From assembly GCF_003432485.1 (NCBI RefSeq), contig NZ_QVNQ01000002.1:434001-498000 (forward strand): DNA of 64,000 nucleotides. Direction: 5' to 3'. Positions 35,353-42,773 of the stretch are shown here, piece after piece. The notes beneath the pieces were generated by a model that did not search any database, was not told the origin of the DNA, and saw nothing but the letters and a program-made list of their open reading frames with translations. Positions within the stretch are counted from its first letter, which is position 1, and each line of letters begins with the position of its first letter. This DNA comes from Actinomadura spongiicola. Lineage in GTDB: Bacteria; Actinomycetota; Actinomycetes; Streptosporangiales; Streptosporangiaceae. The translations under genes and the position numbers were made by a program.

Positions 35353-36747
35353 ATGGAAGACGTGACCCGAATCGTGATCATCGGCGGAGGACCGGGCGGA
35401 TACGAGGCCGCGCTCGTCGCGGCGCAGCTCGGCGCCGACGTGACCGTCGTGGAACGGGACGGTCCGGGCGGCGCCTGCGTGCTCACCGACTGCGTGCCCT
35501 CCAAGACGCTCATCGCCACCTCGACCCGTATCGCGGTCATGTCGGAGTCGGCGGGCCTCGGCCTGCGCTTCAACGGCGGCCCGGACGGGATCGTCGGCGC
35601 GCTGGAGGCCGACCTGGCGACCGTGAACAAGCGTGTGAAGGACCTCGCGCGGGCCCAGTCGTTCGATGTGGCCGAACGCCTCGCCTACGAGGAGGTCAAG
35701 ATCGTCCGCGGGGAGGCGCGGCTGGTGGAGCCGCATGTCGTCGCGGTCGGCGATCGCCGTATCCGCGCCGACATCGTGCTGCTCGCGACGGGCGCGACAC
35801 CGCGGGTGCTGCCCGGCGCGGAACCGGACGGCGAGCGCATCCTGAACTGGCGCCAGCTGTACGACCTGCCGGAGCTGCCCGAAGAACTGATCGTCGTCGG
35901 GTCCGGTGTGACGGGCGTCGAGCTGGCGGGGGCGTATCTGTCGCTCGGGTCGCGGGTGACGCTGGTGTCGTCGCGCGACCGGATTCTGCCGACGGAGGAC
36001 GCGGACGCCGCGGCCGTCCTCCAAGAGGTGTTCCTGCGGCGCGGGATGAACGTGATGTCGCGGTCCCGGGCGGCGAGCGTCGAACGGTCCGGCAACGGCG
36101 TGATCGTCACCTTGGAGGACGGGACGAAGGTCGAGGGCACCCACTGCCTGATGACGGTCGGGATGATCCCGAACACCCGCGGCATCGGCCTGGAGGACGT
36201 CGGCGTCCGCTGCGATCCGCGCGGATTCGTGGAGGTCGACAAGGTGTCGCGGACGTCCGTCCCGCACATCTACGCGTCAGGTGACTGCACGGGCGTGCTG
36301 ATGCTGGCGTCGGTCGCGGGCATGCAGGGCCGTATCGCCATGTGGCACGCGCTGGGCGAGGCGGTGCAGCCGTTGAAACTCGGCTGGGTCGCGTCCAACA
36401 TCTTCACCGACCCGGAGGTCGCGTCGGTCGGTGTGACGCAGCAGATGGTCGACTCCGGTGACGTCAACGCCCGGACGGTCATGCTGCCGCTCTTCACCAA
36501 CGCACGCGCCAAGATGCAGGGCTTCGAGGACGGCTTCGTCAAGCTGTTCTGCCGTCCGTCCACCGGGATCGTGCTGGGCGGCGTCATCGTGGCGCCCCGG
36601 GCGAGCGAACTGATCCTGGGCGTGTCGATAGCGGTCCAGCAGCACCTCACCGTCAACCAGGTGGCCCAGACGTTCGCGGTGTACCCGTCGCTGTCGGGCA
36701 GCATCACCGAGGCGTCCCGCCGCCTGATGGCCGAGCACGCCTACTAG
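35353..36747 (+). CDS. lpdA: NAD(P)H:quinone reductase-type flavoprotein, LpdA family
   Basis: Flavoprotein disulfide reductase-like protein closely resembling mycobacterial LpdA (Rv3303c). FAD motif IVIIGGGPGGYEAA, NAD motif VVGSGVTGVELAGAY, and the second FAD motif IYASGDCTGV. The redox-site region is GGACVLTDCVPSK with cysteines 42 and 47 in the classic C-x4-C spacing, whereas the mycobacterial protein as I recall it keeps only the second. The C-terminal HxxxxE of true lipoamide dehydrogenases is absent (SLSGSITEASRR), so quinone reduction is more likely. ATG at 35353 has TAGGA upstream. Stop TAG lies in a CTAG shared with the convergent permease. Confidence 0.9.
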   Translation: MEDVTRIVIIGGGPGGYEAALVAAQLGADVTVVERDGPGGACVLTDCVPSKTLIATSTRIAVMSESAGLGLRFNGGPDGIVGALEADLATVNKRVKDLARAQSFDVAERLAYEEVKIVRGEARLVEPHVVAVGDRRIRADIVLLATGATPRVLPGAEPDGERILNWRQLYDLPELPEELIVVGSGVTGVELAGAYLSLGSRVTLVSSRDRILPTEDADAAAVLQEVFLRRGMNVMSRSRAASVERSGNGVIVTLEDGTKVEGTHCLMTVGMIPNTRGIGLEDVGVRCDPRGFVEVDKVSRTSVPHIYASGDCTGVLMLASVAGMQGRIAMWHALGEAVQPLKLGWVASNIFTDPEVASVGVTQQMVDSGDVNARTVMLPLFTNARAKMQGFEDGFVKLFCRPSTGIVLGGVIVAPRASELILGVSIAVQQHLTVNQVAQTFAVYPSLSGSITEASRRLMAEHAY

Positions 36748-38027
36748 GAGAAGTACCGGAGCGCCACGTACACCCAGGCCATCAGGGTGCTCAACACCGT
36801 GATGCCGATCCCGTAGCGGGTGAACTGCCAGAAGCTGATCGGGTGACCGGTCCGGGCGGCGATGCCGATGGCGACGACGTTGGCGCTCGCGGCGACCGCC
36901 GTGCCGTTCCCGCCGAAGTCGGCGCCGAGGGCGAACGACCACCACAGCGCGTCCGCGGTCTGCGGGTCGGCGCCTTCGGCCATCCCCTCCACGATCGGCG
37001 CCATCGTCGCCGTGTACGGGATGTTGTCGAAGAACGCGCCGAGGACGGCGGAGCCGAACACCAGGCTGGTCGCGGCGGCGAAGTAGTTGTCGCCGATCGA
37101 GTCCGCGGCCCAGGTGCCGATGTTCTCGATGACGCCGGTGTGCCCGAGGCCCGCCACCATCACGAACAGTCCCATGAAGAAGACCAGGACGCCCCATTCG
37201 ACCTCTTTGAGGACGTCCCCGACCTCGACGTTCGTGACCAGCAGCATGACGCCCGCGCCGATGAGCGCCACGATCGACGGCTCCACGTGCAGCACGGAGT
37301 GCAACGAGAACCCGATGATGATCAGCCCGAGCACGACGAGGCATCGGACCAGCAGCCGGGGGTCGGTGATGGCCTTGCGTTCGTCGAGCGCCATCACCTC
37401 GTCCACGTACCGCTCGTCGTAGCTGAACGACTTGCGGAAGATCCACCGCGAGAGCACCACGAAAGTGACGAAGACGAGCACGACGATCGGCGTCATGTGC
37501 ATGAGGAAGTCGTTGAACGTCAGGCCCGCGCGGCTGCCGATGATGATGTTCGGGGGGTCGCCGATCAGGGTGGCGGCGCCGCCGATGTTGGACGCCAGCA
37601 CCTCGGCGATCAGGTACGGCTGGGCGGGGATGCGCAGCCGGTTGCAGACCACCACCGTCACCGGCGCCACCAGCATGATCGTGGTGACGTTGTCCAGGAA
37701 CGGCGAGGCGACGGCGGTGATGCCCATCAGCATCACCAGCAGCCGGTACGGCCTGCCCCGCGAGCGTTTGGCCGCCCAGATCGCCAGATATTCGAACAGC
37801 CCGGTGCCCTTGATGACCCCGACGACGACCATCATGCCGAGCAGCAGGAAGATGACGTTCCAGTCGATGCCCTCGTGCTCGCTGAAGAAGATCTCGGCGC
37901 CCGAGGTCAGCCCGAGCACCGTCATCAGGCCGGCCGCGACCAGCACGACCTTGACCTTGTCGACCCGCTCCGTCGCGATGAAGAAGAACGCGACGACGAA
38001 GATCGCGAGCGCCACGACAGCGCTCAC
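36744..38027 (-). CDS. ArsB/NhaD-type ion permease
   Basis: Eleven or so membrane segments of the ion-transporter superfamily (SLC13/ArsB/NhaD). Family motifs: SPFLDNVTTIMLVAPV, NIGGAATLIGDPPNIII and near the end GAFFDNIPYTATMAPI with ALGADFGGNGTAV. Substrate could be arsenite, sodium/proton or a dicarboxylate; no ars genes are adjacent. GTG at 38027 has AGGGGGT upstream. It follows a CBS-domain protein by 43 bases, which may act as a regulatory partner. Its stop shares a CTAG with lpdA. Confidence 0.9.
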   Translation of the reverse strand: MSAVVALAIFVVAFFFIATERVDKVKVVLVAAGLMTVLGLTSGAEIFFSEHEGIDWNVIFLLLGMMVVVGVIKGTGLFEYLAIWAAKRSRGRPYRLLVMLMGITAVASPFLDNVTTIMLVAPVTVVVCNRLRIPAQPYLIAEVLASNIGGAATLIGDPPNIIIGSRAGLTFNDFLMHMTPIVVLVFVTFVVLSRWIFRKSFSYDERYVDEVMALDERKAITDPRLLVRCLVVLGLIIIGFSLHSVLHVEPSIVALIGAGVMLLVTNVEVGDVLKEVEWGVLVFFMGLFVMVAGLGHTGVIENIGTWAADSIGDNYFAAATSLVFGSAVLGAFFDNIPYTATMAPIVEGMAEGADPQTADALWWSFALGADFGGNGTAVAASANVVAIGIAARTGHPISFWQFTRYGIGITVLSTLMAWVYVALRYFS

Positions 38028-38070
38028 CGCGCACCCCCTGGGTGCGCGGTGCCGAGAGGCGGATGGTCGG

Positions 38071-38532
38071 TCAGCCCTCGTCCGGCCTGGCCAGCGCGAG
38101 TGCCGACAGGAGCCGGTCCAGCGTGATCGCGCCCGCCAGGAGCCCGGTGTCGTCGACCACGGCGACGAGGGGGCTGCGCTGCCGCGCCATCAGGGTGGCG
38201 AGCTCCAGCAGCGTCGCGGACGCCTTGACGACCGTGGGACGGGGAGGGTGCGCGCCGAGACAGTCGCCGACCGTCCGGTCGCGCAGCTCGTGCCAGAAGA
38301 CGTCGGCGTGCGCCTCGTCCACGGCCCTGGTCAGCGCCGGGTCGTCCTGGTAGGCCGGTGGCACCGCCAGCCGCAGCACCTGCGTGCCCGGCAGGACCGT
38401 GCGGGGCCGTTGCTCCCCGTCGATCACGATGAGGCCGGGCAGGCGGCCCAGCGCCATGACCTGGATCGCGTGGGCGATCGAGTCGCCCAACGCCACGGTC
38501 GGCACCTGTACGGCGATGTCCCGCGCTTGCAT
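38071..38532 (-). CDS. CBS-domain pair protein
   Basis: 153 residues made of two CBS motifs: VPTVALGDSIAHAIQVMALGRLPGLIVID (in parts: ALGDSIAHAIQVM; LPGLIVID) and TVVKASATLLELATLMARQRSPLVAVVDD (in parts: ASATLLELATLM; PLVAVVDD). CBS pairs bind adenine nucleotides and often regulate transporters. ATG at 38532 with GGAAGGA upstream. Located directly upstream of, and likely co-transcribed with, the ArsB/NhaD permease. Confidence 0.85.
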   Translation of the reverse strand: MQARDIAVQVPTVALGDSIAHAIQVMALGRLPGLIVIDGEQRPRTVLPGTQVLRLAVPPAYQDDPALTRAVDEAHADVFWHELRDRTVGDCLGAHPPRPTVVKASATLLELATLMARQRSPLVAVVDDTGLLAGAITLDRLLSALALARPDEG

Positions 38533-38730
38533 GCTGGTGGTGTCCTTCCGGCTCCCGGAGAGCCTCGTTCCTCGCGCTGATAGATCCCTCCTCCTGGCGC
38601 CCGGGAAGGGCCCGTCGCAGGACGGGCGCCGCCGCGCCGTGGGCAGGGGACGGTGTGCTCCGCCAGATCGTGGTGCCATACGTCCGCCCCTTTCCGCGTA
38701 CGCTGTCCAGTCTTTGCGGCGGCGGGCCGA

Positions 38731-38760
38731 GCCGATATCGGGTCCGGACCCCATATCGGC
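38731..38760. promoter_or_regulatory. 30-bp near-perfect palindrome upstream of the response regulator
   Basis: Arms GCCGATAT and ATATCGGC enclose the 12-bp palindrome GGGTCCGGACCC; the only break in symmetry across all 30 bases is one C-C pair (positions 38739 and 38752). It begins 114 bases before the regulator's start. It could be a dimeric operator or a strong RNA hairpin in the leader. Confidence 0.8.
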
Positions 38761-38771
38761 CTGGAGGAATC

Positions 38772-38822
38772 ATGTATTCGCAGTCGGCGGGGAGGTCCCG
38801 CGCGATGCCGAGCCTAGGATGA
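38772..38822 (+). CDS. Putative 16-residue leader ORF
   Basis: ATG at 38772 is preceded by CTGGAGGAATC, a near-perfect ribosome site with ideal spacing. The frame MYSQSAGRSRAMPSLG ends at TGA 38820-38822, 22 bases before the GTG of the response regulator. It starts 11 bases after the 30-bp palindrome. No family is recognisable; it could be a leader peptide coupling translation to the regulator, or a chance ORF using a ribosome site that serves nothing. Confidence 0.4.
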   Translation: MYSQSAGRSRAMPSLG

Positions 38823-38844
38823 GGACGAGACCGGAGGTGATCGG

Positions 38845-39501
38845 GTGCACACTCGCGGGTCCGCCACCCGGATTCTGCTGGCCGACGACCACGCGCTGGT
38901 GCGCCGCGGGCTGCGGCTGATCCTGGACGCCGAACCCGACCTGACCGTGGTCGCCGAGGCCGCCGACGGGGCGGAGGCGATCGAGGCGTGCGGCGACGGC
39001 GTCGACCTCGCGATCCTGGACATCGCCATGCCGCGCATGACGGGCCTCCAGGCCGCCCGGGAGATCTCCCGCCGGTTTCCCAACGTCCGGACGTTGATGC
39101 TGTCGATGTACGACAACGAGCAGTACCTGTTCGAGGCGCTGAAGGCGGGCGCGTCCGGGTACGTGCTCAAGTCCGTCGCCGACCGTGACCTGCTCAGCGC
39201 CATCCGCGCCGCGATGCGCGGCGAGCCGTTCCTGTACCCGGCGGCCGTCACCGCGCTGATCCGCGAGTACCTCGCCCGGGACCGGGACGGCGACGCCCCC
39301 GCCACCCTCCTCACCCCCCGCGAAGAGGAGATCATCAAACTGATCGCGGAGGGGTACTCGTCCAAACGGATCGCGGAGACGCTCACCATCAGCGTCAAGA
39401 CCGTCGACCGGCACCGCGCGAACATCCTCGGCAAGCTCGGCATGCGCGACCGCCTGGAACTGACGAAGTACGCCATCCGCGTCGGCCTCGTCGAACCCTA
39501 G
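38845..39501 (+). CDS. NarL/FixJ-family response regulator
   Basis: Receiver domain with acidic pair DD (ADDHALVRRG), phospho-acceptor Asp59 in LAILDIAMPRMTG, and conserved Lys in GYVLKSV; C-terminal LuxR-type HTH (LTPREEEIIKLIAEGYSSKRIAETLTISVKTVDRHRANI, in parts: LTPREEEIIKLIAEG; KTVDRHRANI). GTG at 38845 has GGAGGTGATC upstream, a strong ribosome site. Its natural partner is the convergent histidine kinase downstream. Target genes unknown; the nearby palindrome could be an autoregulatory site. Confidence 0.93.
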   Translation: MHTRGSATRILLADDHALVRRGLRLILDAEPDLTVVAEAADGAEAIEACGDGVDLAILDIAMPRMTGLQAAREISRRFPNVRTLMLSMYDNEQYLFEALKAGASGYVLKSVADRDLLSAIRAAMRGEPFLYPAAVTALIREYLARDRDGDAPATLLTPREEEIIKLIAEGYSSKRIAETLTISVKTVDRHRANILGKLGMRDRLELTKYAIRVGLVEP

Positions 39502-39528
39502 AGCCTGTTGCGAAGTAACCTCAGCCCC

Positions 39529-39600
39529 GCACGCGAACGCGTGCCCCGCCCGGTGGAGCGATGCCGGAGGCGAGCGGAGCCGGGCGGATCGCGAAGCGAT
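39529..39600. terminator. Hairpins between response regulator and kinase
   Basis: In the 111-bp convergent gap: GCACGCG-AA-CGCGTGC (39529-39544), and ATCGC-GAA-GCGAT (39588-39600). The gap and the kinase 3' end also contain two copies of GGCGAGCGGAG (about 39570 and 39643). These are likely transcription terminators without T-runs. Confidence 0.4.
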
Positions 39601-39612
39601 GTCGCGTTCGCC

Positions 39613-40638
39613 TCAGGAACGGTCACGTAGCGAGCCGCCAGGCGAGCGGAGTGGGCCGGGCCTGCAACTGAACACAGCGCCGCGCGGGGGGACGATGAGT
39701 TCGACCTTGGTGCCGCCGCCGTTCGCCGGGCCGATCGTGAGTTGCGCGCCGATGAGCATCGCGCGTTCCCGCATGCCGTGGATGCCGGCGCCGACCTCGG
39801 TTGGCGGGCCGGAGCCGTCGTCGACGACCCGTAGGACGACACGGCCGTCGTCATCCTGGGTCAGTGACAGTTCCGCGTTCCGTGCGCCGGAGTGCCGCCA
39901 CACGTTCGTCAGGCCCTCCTGCGCTATCCGGTAGATCACCAGTTCGGCGTCGGGGCCGAGCCCGGCGAGGCCGGTCTGGACGCGGCGGGTCACGCGCGGG
40001 CCGCCGGTTCCGGAGAAGTCCCCGGCGAGCGCGGTGAGCGCGCTGGTCAGCCCGAGATCGTCGAGGACGCCTGGACGCAGCCGCCGGGCGACCCGGCGGA
40101 CCTCGTCCAGGCTCGACCGGACGGTCTCCTGGACGTTGCGCAGCTCGTCCGCCACCTCGTCCGGCGCCCGGTTCACCACCGACTTCAGCTCCAGCAGGAC
40201 GACGGTCAGGCTCTGCCCGATCTCGTCGTGCAGTTCCTGCGCGATGCGGCGGCGTTCGGCCTCCTGCGCGTCCAGGACGACGGCGGTGCTGATGCTGCGG
40301 TCGGCCTCCAGCCGGTCGAGCATCGCGTTGAACTCGTCGACCAGGTGGAACAGGTCGCCGTTGCGGCCCGCCTCAAGGCGGTCACCGGACCGCAGCGAGT
40401 CGAGCCGCGCCATCAGCGCCGTGAGCCGCTCCAGGGGCGCGAGGCTGGCGCGCAGCAGGATCGCGTTCGCCGCCATCATCACCGCGAGCCCGACGACCAG
40501 CACGGGAAGCTCGCGGAGCAGCACGAACGAGGACACGGTGACGGGCGCGACGGCCAGCGCGGCCGTGCCCACCGCGAAGATCAGCCCGTTGATGCCGAGG
40601 ATGCGCCAGTACAGGGCCGACGCGGGTGTCCTGCTCAT
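39613..40638 (-). CDS. Membrane sensor histidine kinase (NarX/LiaS/DesK type)
   Basis: Two N-terminal membrane helices (about 12-32 and 38-60) with almost no loop between them, then a HAMP-like segment (LAPLERLTALMARLDSLRSG), the HisKA_3 dimerisation box QELHDEIGQSLTVV with His137, and a HATPase_c domain (N box EGLTNVWRHSGA, G1 VDDGSGPP, G2 GIHGMRERA). Tiny extracytoplasmic loop suggests it senses membrane state or an intramembrane signal. Pairs with the convergent NarL-type regulator. The last 20 residues run through the GAGCGG repeat and look non-conserved. Confidence 0.92.
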   Translation of the reverse strand: MSRTPASALYWRILGINGLIFAVGTAALAVAPVTVSSFVLLRELPVLVVGLAVMMAANAILLRASLAPLERLTALMARLDSLRSGDRLEAGRNGDLFHLVDEFNAMLDRLEADRSISTAVVLDAQEAERRRIAQELHDEIGQSLTVVLLELKSVVNRAPDEVADELRNVQETVRSSLDEVRRVARRLRPGVLDDLGLTSALTALAGDFSGTGGPRVTRRVQTGLAGLGPDAELVIYRIAQEGLTNVWRHSGARNAELSLTQDDDGRVVLRVVDDGSGPPTEVGAGIHGMRERAMLIGAQLTIGPANGGGTKVELIVPPRGAVFSCRPGPLRSPGGSLRDRS

Positions 40639-40805
40639 GGGTCCACGTCACCGCATGAGACCTCGTGTTGTCCATGCGTGACTCCCCGGGCGCGAATGCA
40701 CGGTGCGCCCCGGCCAATATGGGCGACGGGCCCGATGGTGGAACCGTGTTCCGTCGCCGACTGTGGAAGGGGATCGCACGCGCGGCCGAACCGGAGGTGG
40801 GGCGG

Positions 40806-41441
40806 ATGAACGTCGTCGCTGCGGCCCTGGTGGTCATGGGGCTGGGAATGGTCACCGTCGTGGCGTCGGGCCTGCGGGTCGTCGAGACGTCCGAGCGGCT
40901 GGTCGTCCGGCGGTTCGGGCGGGCGCCGGAGATACGCGGGCCCGGGGTGCGGTATCTGCTGCCGCTCGCCGACAGCGGCGTCCGCGTCCCTGTGCGCCTC
41001 CAGCCGCTTCACGTCTGGTTCCGGGCCACGACGCGGGACGCCGTCCCCGTCCGGGGCCGGGCGCTCGCGACGATGCGGGTCGACGACCCCGTCCGGTACG
41101 CCCGGACGGGGTCGCCGCACGCGGCGGCGCAGGCGGCCGTCGAGGCCGCGCTGCGCGATGTGATCGCGGATCGGGACCTGGCGGACCTGCCCGCCCTGCT
41201 GGCGGACGGCGGGGACGATCCCGGGACGGTCCGGCGCGTCAACCGGGTCACGCGGCCCCTGGGAGTGGTCGCCGTCCTGGTGTCCCTCACCGACGTGACG
41301 GTCCCGGTCCGTCCGCACGATCAGAAGCCGCCGAAGTCGCCGCCGCCGCCGAAACCGCCGCCGAAGTCGCCCCCGCCGAAGTCCCAGCCGCCGCCGATGT
41401 CGCCGTCGCCGCCGAGACCGCCCGCGGCGTCACCGCCGTAG
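40806..41441 (+). CDS. SPFH/Band 7 protein with a proline-rich tail
   Basis: N-terminal membrane helix (NVVAAALVVMGLGMVTVVASG) then a short stomatin-like SPFH domain: VVETSERLVVRRFGRAPEIRGPGVRYLLPLAD (in parts: TSERLVVRRFGR; GPGVRYLLPL) and VDDPVRYARTG, AVEAALRDVIADRDLADL. The last 45 residues are PPK/PPP repeats and are the antisense reading of the Gly/Phe-rich tail of the convergent gene. ATG at 40806 has GGAGG eight bases upstream; longer starts exist (GTG 40746). Divergent from the kinase. Function unknown; SPFH proteins organise membrane microdomains. Confidence 0.75.
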   Translation: MNVVAAALVVMGLGMVTVVASGLRVVETSERLVVRRFGRAPEIRGPGVRYLLPLADSGVRVPVRLQPLHVWFRATTRDAVPVRGRALATMRVDDPVRYARTGSPHAAAQAAVEAALRDVIADRDLADLPALLADGGDDPGTVRRVNRVTRPLGVVAVLVSLTDVTVPVRPHDQKPPKSPPPPKPPPKSPPPKSQPPPMSPSPPRPPAASPP

Positions 41442-42688
41442 CCGCCCCAGCCGCCGCTCATCATGGAGCCGAGCATGGTGCCGATCATCAGGCCGCTGAG
41501 CAGGTCGAGCCCGCCGTAGCCGGCGTAGTAGCCGCCCGCGTAGGGCGCGTACGCCGGGCCCGCGTTCCAGTAGGGCCGCCGCCCGCCGCCGTAGGGGACC
41601 ATGCGGACGTCCGGGTCGGTCCCGTGCTGGACGGCGCGGGCGTCGGCCGCGCACGCCGGGACGGAACGTTCCGTGCCGCCGGGCGGCGCCCACAATACGT
41701 CCTGGACGGACGGCCCGTGCTGCGGGTTGAAGAAGCACGGCGCGCGGCGTTCCGGCACGGGTTCACCGGCCAGCCGGGCGCGCGTCGCGGTCATGTAGTA
41801 GCGGCCGTCCTCCAGCGCGGTCGTGACGGCCTGCATGTCATGGGGTCTGGCGGCGCGTTCGGTCGCTCGCTTGGCGTCGTCGTAGGAGTTCATCGCGCGT
41901 TCGTAGTCGGCGCGGATGTCCGGATCGAGCCCGGAGTCCATGACGTTGAGGTCGAGGCGGGCGATGTCCTCGCCGAGGAGTGTCACGTCCTCCTGCACAC
42001 CGGCCTTGAGGTCGGCCATCTCCCGGGCCTCGCGCTCGCGGCGCCGCCCGCGGGCGACGAGGAATCCGCCGGTCACCAGCGCGACGACCGTGACGAGCAC
42101 GCCCAGCATCACGAACCCGGCGATCGCGTTCGACCGGGACTCGTCGTCGACCTTCTGCTCCGCGAGATCACCGAACTGGATCAGCCGGTTCTTCAGCGAC
42201 TCGCCGTTGGTGCGGGTGACGAGCTGGTTGATCTCCGAGGCGTCGAGCTTCTTGGAGATGCCGCCCATCCGGCTGCCGTCCGCGGTGATCGCCACGAACG
42301 TCTCGCCCTTGCCGACGCGGTCGGCGATGGCCGGAAGCAGTTGCCTGACCTCGGCGCTGTCGACCCTGTTGCTGACGACGACGGCTCGAATGTCGGCGTC
42401 GCTGTCCCCGCCGAGGGCCGTCTTGATCTCGTTCTGGTCGGCGGGCGAGAGAACGTTCCCCGCCTCGCTCGTCACATGGAGCCGCGAGTCGGTCAGACTC
42501 TTGGCGATCTGCCCCACGGTGTCGTTGGGCGCGGCGGCCCGGACGATGGCCGCGTTTCCTGTGGTGGTCGGTGCGGTGTCGGCCTGTGCGGGGGCGGAGA
42601 AGGCGAACGCCGGCAGGGCGACGGCGGCGACGATCGTCGAGACGGCGCCCCGGCGTGCCGCCCGCATGGCCCGGTTGTCGGTGCTCAT
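41321..42688 (-). CDS. Secreted TPM-like membrane protein with Gly/Phe-rich tail
   Basis: Signal peptide (GAVSTIVAAVALPAFAFSAPA), an extracytoplasmic TPM-like domain (residues about 55-165; VVSNRVDSAEVRQLLPAIADRVG and GISKKLDASEINQLVTRTNG in parts), a membrane helix (SNAIAGFVMLGVLVTVVALVTGG), a cytoplasmic helical region of about 150 residues with AYMNSYDDAK-like coiled features, a CFFNPQHGPSVQDVLWAPP motif, a Tyr/Gly/Pro stretch, a hydrophobic GLMIGTMLGSMMSGG segment, and a final repeat of GGGDFGG. Similar architecture to YgcG/TPM proteins; function unknown. The tail overlaps the convergent SPFH gene by 121 bases. ATG at 42688 is chosen over 42736 because GGAGG precedes it and the signal peptide then has normal length. 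Confidence 0.78.
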   Translation of the reverse strand: MSTDNRAMRAARRGAVSTIVAAVALPAFAFSAPAQADTAPTTTGNAAIVRAAAPNDTVGQIAKSLTDSRLHVTSEAGNVLSPADQNEIKTALGGDSDADIRAVVVSNRVDSAEVRQLLPAIADRVGKGETFVAITADGSRMGGISKKLDASEINQLVTRTNGESLKNRLIQFGDLAEQKVDDESRSNAIAGFVMLGVLVTVVALVTGGFLVARGRRREREAREMADLKAGVQEDVTLLGEDIARLDLNVMDSGLDPDIRADYERAMNSYDDAKRATERAARPHDMQAVTTALEDGRYYMTATRARLAGEPVPERRAPCFFNPQHGPSVQDVLWAPPGGTERSVPACAADARAVQHGTDPDVRMVPYGGGRRPYWNAGPAYAPYAGGYYAGYGGLDLLSGLMIGTMLGSMMSGGWGGYGGDAAGGLGGDGDIGGGWDFGGGDFGGGFGGGGDFGGF

Positions 42689-42773
42689 GCCTCCAGTCTG
42701 CCTCGCCGTCCGCCCAGGCAACCGGCCCGGGACCACGCATTTTTACCGTTACGGACGTACTCGGCGAGCCCGG

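Larger units (their letters stand above)
38533..38844. promoter_or_regulatory. 312-bp divergent region with a 30-bp palindrome
   Basis: Contains promoters for the CBS-permease unit (minus) and the response regulator (plus). The main visible elements are the palindrome at 38731-38760 and a short leader ORF at 38772-38822, described separately. The minus-strand half (38533-38700) is GC-rich and I see no clear promoter consensus in it. Confidence 0.5.
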
